A DNA stretch of 24,910 nucleotides from JBBSEZ01 sp038239195 (lineage in GTDB: Bacteria > Planctomycetota > Planctomycetia > Gemmatales > Gemmataceae), in assembly GCA_038239195.1 (NCBI GenBank), contig JBBSEZ010000104.1:1-24910 (forward strand), in the 5' to 3' direction. The position numbers and the translations under genes are program-made. Of the stretch, positions 1 through 7,245 are shown piece by piece. Below the pieces are notes generated by a model. It saw nothing but the letters and a program-made list of their open reading frames with translations. It ran no database searches and had not been told where the DNA came from. Position 1 is the first letter of the stretch. Every line of letters begins with the position of its first letter.

Positions 1-35
1 GGAGGGGCGGTCGCGCAACCCCGTGTTTTCTGGCT

Positions 36-62
36 CCCCCTCTCCCTCCTTGGGAGAGGGGG
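36..62. terminator. Palindromic intergenic hairpin downstream of the first glycosyltransferase
   Basis: Positions 36-46 (CCCCCTCTCCC) and 52-62 (GGGAGAGGGGG) are perfect 11-bp inverted arms around a 5-nt loop. They lie about 22 bp beyond the stop of the minus-strand gene ending at 84. Similar C/T-rich palindromes followed by a GGTTGGGGGGTGAGGG tail recur between genes in many GC-rich bacteria, so this may be a dispersed repeat that also serves as a 3' end. There is no U-tract, so intrinsic termination is inferred from position and stem strength only. Confidence 0.5.
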
Positions 63-83
63 TTGGGGGGTGAGGGGAATGCG

Positions 84-1391
84 TCAGCGCGCCGCCACCC
101 CGGCGAGCTCCTCGACCTGCGCCGCCAGGGCGCCCCAGCCGAATCGCTCGTCGAGCTTCTGCCGGCCGTTGCGGCCCAGCGCCTCGCGCAGGTCGGCGTC
201 GAAGAGGACGCGCTCGACGCCCCAGACGACGCTGTTCTCGCTGGGGTAGACCAGCACGGCGTCTTGCTCGTGGGCGGTCAGGGCCGGGGCGTTCCCGTGG
301 GTCGTCACCACGGGGCGGCGGCCGGCCCAGGCGGCCTGGATCGTCCACCACGGGGTCGATTCGCGGCTGGGCACCACGACCATGTCGGCGGCCTGGATCA
401 GTTCGTGGAGCGGCTGGCCTTGCAGGTGCCCCACCATGCGCACCGCGTGTTCCAACAGCAGATAGCGGGCGTAGACCCGCAGCGACCAGAAGAGGTCGCC
501 GTCGCCGACGACGACGAGGCGGGCCTGGGGATGGTTGCGCAGGATGGCGGGCATCGCCTTGAGGACCAGGTCGGGACCGTAGCGCTCGTTGAGGTCGCCG
601 ACGTAGAGGATTACCGGGTCGAGCGGGCCGATCTCATAGCGGGCCTTGATGGTGCCGGGGTCGAGGTCGGCCTCGAAGTCCCAGACCGGGAACAGTTCGA
701 GTGCCTGCGTCACGCGCTCGGCGCACTCCGGGACCGAGGCGCGGGCCAGCTCCGCCGTCGCCGGGTCGTGCAGGAGGACCGACCGCGCCTCGCGCAAGGC
801 GGTCTGCTCGATCTCCTCGATCTTCTGGGCCAGAGGCGAGCTCCCGTCGCTGCGCTGGCGCTCCAGGGCGTGCGTCGAGAAGACGTAGTCGAGGTTGCGC
901 AGCCCGCGCAGGAGCGACAGCACCGGCGCCGCGGACCACTCGTAGCCGATCAACCGGACCGGGCCGGCGCCGGGGGGGAACGTCTCCAGAAAGGCGTTGC
1001 CGGCCCGGCGCACGTAGTCCTGGGCTTGCTCGACCGCATCGCCTTCGTCGGTCCCGCCGACGACGTGGACAACCGCGCCGGCATCGGCGAGGTCGAAGGC
1101 GTGGCGAGAGAACAGATGAACGACCGCGCCGCGCCGGGCCAGGGCGCGGACGACGTGCGCGACGTGTCCGCCGACGTAGCTGTCGGGCGCTTCGTGGCAG
1201 AAGACCGCCAGCGGGGCACGCGGCGCGGTGGGCGGTGCCTCTTCGGTGCGTTCCGGCGCGGCCGTGCCGTTGGTCGGGGCGAGGAGCCGGCCGATGATCT
1301 CGCGGGGCGCTGACTCGGGCTGCCCCACGGCGCTGTCGGCGGGGAGAGCAGCCTGACCGTTCACGTTGCGGGCCCGAGTAGTCGTTTCCAT
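84..1391 (-). CDS. Degenerate GT4-fold glycosyltransferase paralogue
   Basis: 435 residues from the ATG at 1391. The open frame extends further upstream, but that part is a shadow of the neighbouring gene. Residues 1-60 look disordered. A GT-B fold follows, with an N-terminal Rossmann half (from about 60) and a C-terminal GT4-type half (about 245-430), seen in RYEIGPLDPVILYVGDL, VVVGDGDLFW and MVVVPSRES. The usual donor-site residues are missing. The Arg/Lys pair of the phosphate-binding loop reads VGDLNERYG, and the E-x7-E motif is replaced by SRESTPWWTIQAA (from 342). It shares the GPLDP hinge and the NSVVWGVERVLFD segment with the other two glycosyltransferases, so it arose by duplication. 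It is the last gene of a three-gene minus-strand set, 101 bp after its neighbour, with a strong hairpin in that gap. It may be a regulatory or scaffold subunit or use an unusual donor; the substrate cannot be read from sequence. Confidence 0.88.
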   Translation of the reverse strand: METTTRARNVNGQAALPADSAVGQPESAPREIIGRLLAPTNGTAAPERTEEAPPTAPRAPLAVFCHEAPDSYVGGHVAHVVRALARRGAVVHLFSRHAFDLADAGAVVHVVGGTDEGDAVEQAQDYVRRAGNAFLETFPPGAGPVRLIGYEWSAAPVLSLLRGLRNLDYVFSTHALERQRSDGSSPLAQKIEEIEQTALREARSVLLHDPATAELARASVPECAERVTQALELFPVWDFEADLDPGTIKARYEIGPLDPVILYVGDLNERYGPDLVLKAMPAILRNHPQARLVVVGDGDLFWSLRVYARYLLLEHAVRMVGHLQGQPLHELIQAADMVVVPSRESTPWWTIQAAWAGRRPVVTTHGNAPALTAHEQDAVLVYPSENSVVWGVERVLFDADLREALGRNGRQKLDERFGWGALAAQVEELAGVAAR

Positions 1392-1437
1392 GTCAAACCT
1401 CGTTGGGCGGGAGAGCCAGATTTCTGGGGGCGCTGCT

Positions 1438-1488
1438 CGCCAAGCCGCAAGCGGCGAACTTCGAGGGCCCGCCGCTTGCGGCTTGGCG
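1438..1488. repeat. 19-bp perfect inverted repeat between glycosyltransferase genes
   Basis: Positions 1438-1456 and 1470-1488 are exact reverse complements (core AAGCCGCAAGCGGC) with a 13-nt loop. It sits in the 101-bp gap between two co-oriented glycosyltransferase genes, just past the stop of the upstream one. It could act as a terminator, attenuator or mRNA stabiliser within the operon. The AAGCCGCAAGCGGC-type palindrome resembles short REP-like repeats of planctomycete genomes; that resemblance is from memory and untested. No U-tract follows on the minus strand. Confidence 0.75.
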
Positions 1489-1492
1489 GGGG

Positions 1493-3304
1493 TCACAGCC
1501 TTTTCACGGTCAGTTCGGGGAACCAGGAGACGCACGCGCCCAGGTAGTGTCCCGCGACTTCGTCCCACTTCAGCGCGCCGCTGTCGTTGCGCCGGCCGTT
1601 CTGCCCCATGCGCTCCGCGTGGCCGGGGTCGCCCAGAACGCGGTCGAGGGCCCAGACCATCGAGCCGGGGTTGTCGTAGGTCACCAGGCCGTTCTCCTCG
1701 TGCCGGACCAGGTGGGCCGGCCCGCCGTGGGTCGTCACCACGGCGCGGCCGGCCTTTCGCGCCAGGTCGATGACGCAGTCGTCCTGGGGCTGGCGGTAGC
1801 GGGACGGGAGCACAATGGCCTCGGCAGAGCGCAAAAGCTGGGTCAGCCAGGGCCCGGTCACGTGGCCGAGGAGCCTCACCGCGTGCCCGACGCCCATCTC
1901 GCCGGCGCGGCGCATCAACGGTTGGTGCATGGGCCCGAGGCCGACGTAGGCGATCCGCAAATTGCCCCAGCGGCGCAGCAGCACGGGCAGCGATTCGACG
2001 AGCAGATCGACCCCGGCGGCGTGTTCGAGCGGGCCGACGTAGAGGAGCATGCGGTCCAGAGGGCCGAAGCCGGCGCCCATCTTGATCTGCCCCACGTCGA
2101 GCGGTTGCTCCCATTCGTTGGGCACCCGGCCCTCCATCGCGAAGGGATGGACGCGCTCCCAGCCGAGGCCCAGTTCGCCCGCGGCGCGCTCGCGGAGCCA
2201 GGCGGGGGTGAGGACGCAGCGCGCCGAGTGGGCCATCTCGCGCTCCGCCTGCTCGATGGCGCGCGAGAGGTCGTCGGGGCTGGCGCCGTTGCGGCGGGTC
2301 GATTCGAGGGAGCTGAGCGAGAGGACCGTCGGCCGGCCCGAGGCGCCGGGCACGAGGCCGGTCATCCATTCGTGCAGGTGGAGGAGGTCAAAAGGCGGCA
2401 ATTCGGCGAGCTTCTCGCGCGCGGCAGCGGCGAAGGCATGGGCCAGGTCGAGCGGGGAGCTGCCGGCGACGCCGGGGAGCGGGTGGTAGGTGACGCCGTG
2501 CTCCTGGCGCTGCTCGGGGAGTTGCTCGCTGGCGGGGACGAAGACGTGGGCCTCGTGGCCGCGCGCCGCCTGGCCGGCGGCCAGCTCGGCGACGAAGGTG
2601 GCCAGGGTGCCGTCCTGCCCCGAGGCGCGCGAGGCGAAGGCGAAGGCAACGAGGCGGAGCGGCTGGCGCAGGTGGGGCCGGCGCCGCTCGCGCAGCTCGT
2701 GCTCCTGGTCCCAGACGTTGCCGATGGGCTCGAAGCGCCCGGGGCCGCGAACGAGCAGGGCGGCGTGCCCGCCCTGGCGCGACGGCGCGCTCGGCGCGAA
2801 GGGGATGGCAGGCGAGCGTGCGGCGGGGAGGAACTCGCCGTTGCGCAACAGGAAGCCGACCTCGGCGATCTGCCAGGTGCCAGGCGACGGGAGGTTGAAG
2901 AACGTCTCGCCGACGAGGGCGGGCAATGGGTGGTCCTGCATCCGGTGCGCGTTCAGGCCGGTGAATTCGAGATAGGAAACGTCGTAGAGGCGCAGCATGG
3001 GGCGCGCGCCGTCCCAGCCCTGGCCGCGAGCTCGGCCCATCTCCTCGGCCCAGCCGAGCAGGACGTGCCAGTAGGCAAAGCCCCGCGTGGGCCCGACCAT
3101 CGCGAGGCCGACGTGGCTGGCCTCGGGGGAGTACCATTCCGCTGGCCGGCGCTCGCCGATCTCCCAGGCGCAGCGGCGCAGGTGCTCGGCATCGAGGCGC
3201 GGCCCGCGCTCGGCGGGAGCGACGGCGGAGGCGTGACCGTTGGCGCGCACGGGCGCCAGATACTCCAGGGGCCCACGGTCGAGAAGGCCGGTCGCGACGT
3301 CCAT
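1493..3304 (-). CDS. DUF4912 domain fused to degenerate GT4-fold glycosyltransferase
   Basis: 603 residues. Residues about 55-175 match the DUF4912 pattern: AYWHVLLGW (77-85), LRLYDVS (104-110), and a stretch ending in WQIAEVGFLLRNGEFLPAARS, where DUF4912 proteins typically show an aromatic-rich sheet. DUF4912 is found beside alpha-glucan genes in several phyla. Residues about 215-600 are a GT-B glycosyltransferase with the family hinge FGPLDRMLLYVGPL. The donor-site residues are lost: the phosphate-loop Arg/Lys is replaced (VGPLEHAAG), and the E-x7-E region reads PSRYRQPQDDCVID. It ends GSMVWALDRVLGD, matching its two neighbours. The ATG at 3304 is preceded by GAGG about 6 nt upstream. It lies 79 bp after the canonical glycosyltransferase. 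The DUF4912 part may bind glycan and the GT part may be non-catalytic; this is inference. Confidence 0.9.
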   Translation of the reverse strand: MDVATGLLDRGPLEYLAPVRANGHASAVAPAERGPRLDAEHLRRCAWEIGERRPAEWYSPEASHVGLAMVGPTRGFAYWHVLLGWAEEMGRARGQGWDGARPMLRLYDVSYLEFTGLNAHRMQDHPLPALVGETFFNLPSPGTWQIAEVGFLLRNGEFLPAARSPAIPFAPSAPSRQGGHAALLVRGPGRFEPIGNVWDQEHELRERRRPHLRQPLRLVAFAFASRASGQDGTLATFVAELAAGQAARGHEAHVFVPASEQLPEQRQEHGVTYHPLPGVAGSSPLDLAHAFAAAAREKLAELPPFDLLHLHEWMTGLVPGASGRPTVLSLSSLESTRRNGASPDDLSRAIEQAEREMAHSARCVLTPAWLRERAAGELGLGWERVHPFAMEGRVPNEWEQPLDVGQIKMGAGFGPLDRMLLYVGPLEHAAGVDLLVESLPVLLRRWGNLRIAYVGLGPMHQPLMRRAGEMGVGHAVRLLGHVTGPWLTQLLRSAEAIVLPSRYRQPQDDCVIDLARKAGRAVVTTHGGPAHLVRHEENGLVTYDNPGSMVWALDRVLGDPGHAERMGQNGRRNDSGALKWDEVAGHYLGACVSWFPELTVKRL

Positions 3305-3383
3305 CTTCGCCTCGCGAGGTCAGGGGGGAAGAACTGATCGAGCCGGCGCGCCCTCGGAAGAAGGCGAGGCGGCCCCAATCTTG

Positions 3384-4547
3384 TCAGGCCACGCTGGCGT
3401 AGACCGCTTCGGTCTGGGCGGCGATGGTGTCCCAGCTAAAGGCGACGTCGACGGCGGCGCGGCCGTTGCGGCCCATCCAGCGGCAGCGGCCGTGATCGCC
3501 GAGCAGGGTGCCGAGGCCCCAGGCGACGGAGTCGGGGGTGTCGTCCACCTGCAAGCCGTTGATGCCGTGCCAGACGAACTCGGCCGGCCCGCCGCGCTTG
3601 GTGCTGACGACCGGCTTGAGCGCGCTCCAGCCTTCGAGGATGACGATGCCAAACGGCTCGTTGCGGCTGGGGACCGCGACCACGTCGCACGCCTTGAAGA
3701 GGTCGTGGAGGTCCTTGCCCCTCTTTTCGCCGAGGATGCGGACGGCGTGCGAGACGCCGAGGCCTTGCGCCAGGCCGGCCACGTCGTTGCGCATGTGCCC
3801 GTCGCCGGCGAAGACGAACTTGGCGTTCGCGTAGTAGCGCAAGACCGAGGGGATGGTGCGGGCCAGGATGTCGGGGCCCTTCTGGACGACCATGCGGCCC
3901 ACGAAGAGGACGGTCGGGTCGAGGGGGCCGATGCCGTAGCGCGCCTTCACCTCGCCCGGATCGACCGGATAGTCGAAGGTGCCGGCGTTGACGCCGTTGT
4001 AGACGACGGCGGTCTTGTGCTCGGGGAGCTCGTAGAGCCAGCGGACCTCGTCGCGCAACAGGTTGGAGACGGCGATGACGCGGTCGGCGCAGAAGGTGCC
4101 GTGGCGCTCGTGGTCCTGCACGCGCGTCGATTGGCCGGCGAAGAAGCGATTGCCGTTGCGGCCATACTCCGTCGAGTGCATGGTCAGGATGGAGCGGCGC
4201 TGGCGGCCTTCCTTGATCCAGACGACGGCGTTGGAGGCGAGCCAGTCGTGGGCGTGAACGACGTCGAAGGCGCCGAGGATGTCCTCGACGGCGAAGCACT
4301 CGCGGACGAACGCCCGGCACATGTTGTTGATTTCATCGACGAAGTTCGGGCTGAGCGCGAATGGGCAGCGGTGGTAGTGGACGCTGTGGATGGAGTCGTA
4401 GGTGGCCTGGCCCGGTCCCTGACGCGTGAAGACATGAACGTCGTGGCCGCGGCGCTGGAGAGCGGCGGCCAGTTCCGTGACGTGGGCCCCGACCCCGCCC
4501 ACGGGAATGGAGTGGAGCGTCTCCCACGAAAACAAGGCAATTCGCAC
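3384..4547 (-). CDS. GT4 family glycosyltransferase (glycogen-synthase-like), canonical active site
   Basis: 387 residues, starting at a GTG (4545-4547) preceded by CCTCCT on the plus strand at 4555-4560 (AGGAGG, 7-nt spacing), a strong ribosome site. It begins MRIALFSWE with the glycine-rich acceptor loop IPVGGVGAHVTEL (14-26). It continues with VVHAHDWLAS (97-105) and the GT4 phosphate loop VGRMVVQKG with Arg218 and Lys223. The donor-binding E-x7-E is Glu297 and Glu305 in PSRNEPFGIVILEGW. These are the expected residues of a retaining nucleotide-sugar-dependent GT4 enzyme, closest in style to bacterial or archaeal glycogen/starch synthase-like members. It is the first gene of the minus-strand cluster. 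Product and donor (ADP- or UDP-sugar) are not determined. Confidence 0.92.
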   Translation of the reverse strand: MRIALFSWETLHSIPVGGVGAHVTELAAALQRRGHDVHVFTRQGPGQATYDSIHSVHYHRCPFALSPNFVDEINNMCRAFVRECFAVEDILGAFDVVHAHDWLASNAVVWIKEGRQRRSILTMHSTEYGRNGNRFFAGQSTRVQDHERHGTFCADRVIAVSNLLRDEVRWLYELPEHKTAVVYNGVNAGTFDYPVDPGEVKARYGIGPLDPTVLFVGRMVVQKGPDILARTIPSVLRYYANAKFVFAGDGHMRNDVAGLAQGLGVSHAVRILGEKRGKDLHDLFKACDVVAVPSRNEPFGIVILEGWSALKPVVSTKRGGPAEFVWHGINGLQVDDTPDSVAWGLGTLLGDHGRCRWMGRNGRAAVDVAFSWDTIAAQTEAVYASVA

Positions 4548-5163
4548 GCGCGTTCCTCCTTGGCGACCGGGGGATGGTTGAGAACGTTGCGCGGGGACGA
4601 CGGCAATGACGGTCCCTCGCGCCCTTGGCCGCGATCGGCTCGGGACAGCAAAATAAACCGGTGGGTGGGCGGAAAAGTGTCCGGGGGCGACCCGGCAGAG
4701 TCAGGTCCGGTCGTGGTTCGTACCACCGTCTTCGGACGCAATCAAAAGTTGTGCAGCTTTAGTGCCGATCTCCTTACGGCCAAGGTATCCTTTGCGTGCC
4801 CCTCTTTTTAGCAGCAGGGGACGGAGTCGGCCAGTCGTACCTCGGGAAAAATCGAGGAAGGTTTTGCTTGCAATCCGCGCAGTCTTGCCCATAGGATGGG
4901 CGAAGCAGACGAAAGACCCTTCTTTGCGAACGGCACGGGCCACGCGACAGCGCTTCCGGTCGTGTGCTCCGATCACGTGTCCTGATTCACGCGCTGCCTG
5001 GAATTGCTCGACAGGTCTTTGTTTGGGAAGTCCCAGGCACCCGCCTCTCCGCGCTCGGGGGGTGGCTTCGGGCCGGGAGGGCCGGTCTGGAGGGAACGGT
5101 CTGGCATGGAGATTGCCTTTCGGTAATCTCCGGAACGCACAACGACAAAACCGGAGGTGATGC
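4548..5163. other. 616-bp intergenic region with no convincing gene
   Basis: This gap separates the divergent glycosyltransferase cluster (minus) from the small protein at 5164 (plus), so it should hold promoters for both. Open frames here lack a ribosome site and family similarity. The middle (about 4730-5000) is visibly less GC-rich than its surroundings. I could not find a -35/-10 pair strong enough to name. The right end holds the leader hairpin listed separately. Confidence 0.5.
5108..5131 (+). promoter_or_regulatory. Leader hairpin upstream of the small helical protein
   Basis: GGAGATTGCC (5108-5117) pairs with GGTAATCTCC (5122-5131) through nine Watson-Crick pairs and one G-U, closed by a TTTC tetraloop. 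It ends 32 bp before the ATG at 5164. The true ribosome site GGAGGTGA lies between the hairpin and the start, so the stem does not bury it. The 5' arm itself carries GGAG, a possible decoy. A role in mRNA stability or regulation is inferred. Confidence 0.4.
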
Positions 5164-5646
5164 ATGTCGCAGAGAGCGTCAACACGGCCCACGCGAACGA
5201 AAGAGGACGCTTTGACGGATGCCTCGGACCGGATGGGCCGCGCGCTGAGCGCCCCCCTTTCCGGGCGGGAGCGGGAGTGGACGGAAGTGGTGGGGGCCGC
5301 GGTGGACGCGGTCGAGCAGGCCCTGCGGCTGCACAAGAGAAGCGCGGAGGCCCCGGAAGGGCTGTTCGCGGAGGTCGACGTGTCGTCCTCGACGAAGGCC
5401 CGGCAGATGGACGGGTTGCGGCGCGACCACGGCGAGCTCCTCGCGCAGTGCCTCGACCTGGAGGAGCACGTGCAGCAGGCGATCCGCGCCCTGTCCCCGA
5501 TGCCCGGGCGGGCGGGCGGGCCCCCGGACTTCGGCACCCTCCGGAGCCAGGGGGAGAAGCTCCTGGCTCACCTCCGCCAGAACATGGAGGGCGAGACCAA
5601 CCTCATCCTCGAGAGCATCACCACCGACATCGGCGTGGGCGATTGA
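5164..5646 (+). CDS. Small helical protein, weakly hemerythrin-like
   Basis: 160 residues. The ATG at 5164 has an almost perfect anti-16S ribosome site, GGAGGTGA, ending 3-4 nt upstream, so the start is firm and expression may be high. After a basic N-terminus (1-15) the protein is predominantly helical and charged, without a signal peptide or membrane segment. The pieces LRRDHGELLAQCLDLEEH and LLAHLRQNMEGE resemble the His/Glu spacing of hemerythrin-like four-helix bundles. Several of the usual iron-ligand histidines are missing, so iron binding is doubtful. A strong hairpin follows before the PP2C gene, suggesting its own transcript end. I do not recognise a specific family; coding is well supported by the ribosome site and codon bias. 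Confidence 0.8.
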   Translation: MSQRASTRPTRTKEDALTDASDRMGRALSAPLSGREREWTEVVGAAVDAVEQALRLHKRSAEAPEGLFAEVDVSSSTKARQMDGLRRDHGELLAQCLDLEEHVQQAIRALSPMPGRAGGPPDFGTLRSQGEKLLAHLRQNMEGETNLILESITTDIGVGD

Positions 5647-5676
5647 CGTCTCGGGCACCTGTCCGGGGCGCCTTCT

Positions 5677-5701
5677 GGGGCCCGGCAAGTCGCCGGGCCC
5701 C
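5677..5701 (+). terminator. 10-bp perfect GC hairpin between small protein and PP2C gene
   Basis: GGGGCCCGGC (5677-5686) and GCCGGGCCCC (5692-5701) are perfect arms around a 5-nt loop, about 30 bp past the stop at 5646. A short T-containing stretch (GATCGTTTC) follows, but no real U-tract. It is probably the 3' end of the upstream gene or an attenuator before the phosphatase gene. Confidence 0.6.
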
Positions 5702-5740
5702 GATCGTTTCGTGCTGCCCGTTGGCAGAAGGAAGGTTGCG

Positions 5741-6655
5741 ATGCGCGGCAAGATGGACTTTTTTGGCCAGACCGACGTCGGCAAGGTGCGCCCGGCGAAC
5801 GAGGACCAGTTCCTCATCGCGGACCTGAATCGGTCGATGCTGATCCACCAGACGAGCATGGAGCAAGAAGACCACAGCCGGGTGTTCGGCCCCTCGCAGG
5901 GCCAGATGCTTCTGGTCGCCGACGGCATCGGCGGGGCGGCCGCCGGCGAGCGGGCCAGCTCCATCGCCGTCGAGGCGCTGGAGCGCTACGTGCTCAACAC
6001 CATGTCGTGGTTCTTCCGCCTGCCGGAAAATCAGGAAGACGATTTTGAGGAAGAGATGAAGGCGGCGCTGGCGCGGTGCCAGAAGCAGATCGAGGCGAGC
6101 GCGGCGGCGCGCTCCGAATGGCGCGGGATGGGGACGACGCTGACGATGGCCTACGTCCTGTGGCCCCGGCTCTACGTGGTCCATGCGGGCGACAGCCGTT
6201 GCTACCTGCTGCGCGAGGGGAGGCTCGAGCAGATCACCACCGACCAGACGATGGCGCAGCAGCTCGTGGACCGCGGCGCGATGACGCCCGAGCAGGCCCA
6301 GAAATCGCGCTGGAGCAACGTGCTCTGGAACTGTCTTGGCGGCGGGTCGTCCGACCTCCAGGTGGAGGTGTCCAAGAGCACGTTGCGGCTCGGCGACGTG
6401 CTGTTGCTCTGCACCGACGGGCTGACGACCTGCGTGCGCGACCCGCAAATAGCGGAGATGCTCGGCCACAGTCGCCGGGCCGAGGATGCCTGCGGGCGGC
6501 TGGTGAGTGCCGCCAACGAAGCGGGGGCGCCCGACAACATCACCGTGGTGGTCGCCCGGTTTACCGATGCGGAACAGCAGGGAAAACAGGCGCACGAGCA
6601 GGCGGTCCGGGAGGAAGGGCCGCGCCGGGAACCGGAGCTGGCGGCCGTCGGCTGA
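5741..6655 (+). CDS. PP2C-family protein phosphatase (Stp/PrpC type)
   Basis: 304 residues from the ATG at 5741, chosen because GAAGGAAGG lies just upstream; a GTG at 5711 would add ten residues. The PPM/PP2C motifs are in order: NEDQF (20-24), VADGIGG with Asp61 and Gly62, GMGTTLT (129-135), HAGDSRCYL with Asp151, CTDGLT with Asp226, and GAPDNITVVVARF with Asp265 and Asn266. All metal-binding aspartates expected for Mn/Mg-dependent Ser/Thr phosphatases are present. There is no membrane segment, so it is a soluble phosphatase of the bacterial type that reverses Hanks-kinase phosphorylation. The C-terminal tail (275-304) is charged and probably disordered. Two Hanks-type kinases lie in the same window, but pairing with them is inference. 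Confidence 0.95.
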   Translation: MRGKMDFFGQTDVGKVRPANEDQFLIADLNRSMLIHQTSMEQEDHSRVFGPSQGQMLLVADGIGGAAAGERASSIAVEALERYVLNTMSWFFRLPENQEDDFEEEMKAALARCQKQIEASAAARSEWRGMGTTLTMAYVLWPRLYVVHAGDSRCYLLREGRLEQITTDQTMAQQLVDRGAMTPEQAQKSRWSNVLWNCLGGGSSDLQVEVSKSTLRLGDVLLLCTDGLTTCVRDPQIAEMLGHSRRAEDACGRLVSAANEAGAPDNITVVVARFTDAEQQGKQAHEQAVREEGPRREPELAAVG

Positions 6656-6665
6656 TGGGCCCTTG

Positions 6666-6691
6666 GGGGTGGGCAACGTGCTTCCCACCCC
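6666..6691 (+). terminator. 8-bp hairpin after the PP2C gene
   Basis: GGGGTGGG (6666-6673) pairs perfectly with CCCACCCC (6684-6691) over a 10-nt loop, 10 bp past the phosphatase stop. No U-tract follows. Position favours a transcript 3' end. Confidence 0.5.
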
Positions 6692-6746
6692 TGTGCGGAG
6701 GCGCCGCCCGCGGTCCTCTGCCCGGTTGCGGGGGCGAGGGCGGAGC

Positions 6747-6779
6747 GTGGCCGCGCTCCGCTTCGCGTCGCGGCTACAC
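6747..6779. repeat. Dispersed palindromic repeat, copy 1
   Basis: This shares the core CGCGCTCCGCT and the 17-nt TCGCGTCGCGGCTACAC with the copy at 18433-18473 (opposite strand), and most of its core with the copy at 12202-12227. It lies between the PP2C and CsbD genes. One base of the consensus (the A of GCTATCGCG) is missing here. Confidence 0.65.
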
Positions 6780-6848
6780 GGTCTTTGGCGCGCCAGTTGC
6801 GATCTATTCTGATCGGCGGTTTCCTTTACCCGATAGGAGGAGGCTCTC

Positions 6849-7052
6849 ATGAACTGGGACCAGATCAAGGGCAACTGGAAGCAATTCTCCGGCAAGGTCA
6901 AGGAGAAGTGGGGCAAGCTGACCGACGACGACCTGACCCTGATCGCCGGCAAGCGCGACCAGTTGGCGGGCAAGCTCCAGGAGCGCTACGGCTACGAGAA
7001 AGCCCAGGCGGAGAAGGAGCTCGACGAGTTCAGCAACGCGCTCAAGCCGTGA
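6849..7052 (+). CDS. CsbD-like stress response protein
   Basis: 67 residues, the usual CsbD/YjbJ size. It opens MNWDQIKGNWKQFSGKVKEKWGKLTDDDL and continues with the family's repeat-like pattern (IAGKRDQLAGKLQERYGYEK). AGGAGG lies 6-8 nt before the ATG. CsbD-family proteins are small, hydrophilic, helical proteins often induced by general stress; biochemical function is unknown. It forms a single-gene unit, with a repeat and spacer upstream and a strong nested hairpin downstream. Confidence 0.95.
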   Translation: MNWDQIKGNWKQFSGKVKEKWGKLTDDDLTLIAGKRDQLAGKLQERYGYEKAQAEKELDEFSNALKP

Positions 7053-7080
7053 GCCGCGAAGCGAACGGGGAGTGAAGCAA

Positions 7081-7130
7081 CCGCCCCGGTCGAGGAACGC
7101 GGGACAATCCGCGCCCCTCGACCGGGGCGG
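7081..7130 (+). terminator. 15-bp nested hairpin terminator after the CsbD gene
   Basis: CCGCCCCGGTCGAGG (7081-7095) and its exact complement (7116-7130) form a 15-bp stem. Inside the loop a second stem CGCGG/CCGCG (7098-7102 and 7109-7113) can form. It starts 28 bp after the stop. No U-run follows, so it may be a rho-independent-like end without a tract or an RNA-stabilising structure. Confidence 0.7.
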
Positions 7131-7159
7131 TCGAGTTATCGCAGGCCCCGGGCGAGCGC

Positions 7160-7189
7160 TTGGCCGAGCAACTGGCGGAAGCGTACATT
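7160..7189 (+). promoter_or_regulatory. Putative sigma-70 promoter for the zinc-ribbon/WD40 gene
   Basis: TTGGCC (7160-7165) and TACATT (7184-7189) are separated by 18 nt and sit 57 bp upstream of the ATG at 7246, just after the preceding terminator. The match to the sigma-70 consensus is moderate; the call rests on position. Confidence 0.35.
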
Positions 7190-7245
7190 AGCGGAACAGC
7201 GAAACGATCCAAGGCGGATGCTTTCTGTCCCGGGAGGGACACCTC

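Noticed and set aside
4700..4735. Small palindrome GTGGT/ACCAC in the long intergenic gap
   Set aside because: A 5-bp stem is expected by chance in this composition and has no supporting context.
63..4811. Long plus-strand reading frames opposite the glycosyltransferase genes (63-1313, 1403-3337, 3240-4811)
   Set aside because: They mirror the minus-strand genes, lack ribosome sites and show Arg/Gly/Ala-rich composition typical of antisense frames in high-GC DNA.
4701..5537. Minus-strand frame of 278 residues across the gap upstream of the glycosyltransferase cluster
   Set aside because: It overlaps the well-supported gene at 5164, has no ribosome site, and its composition lacks protein-like patterning.
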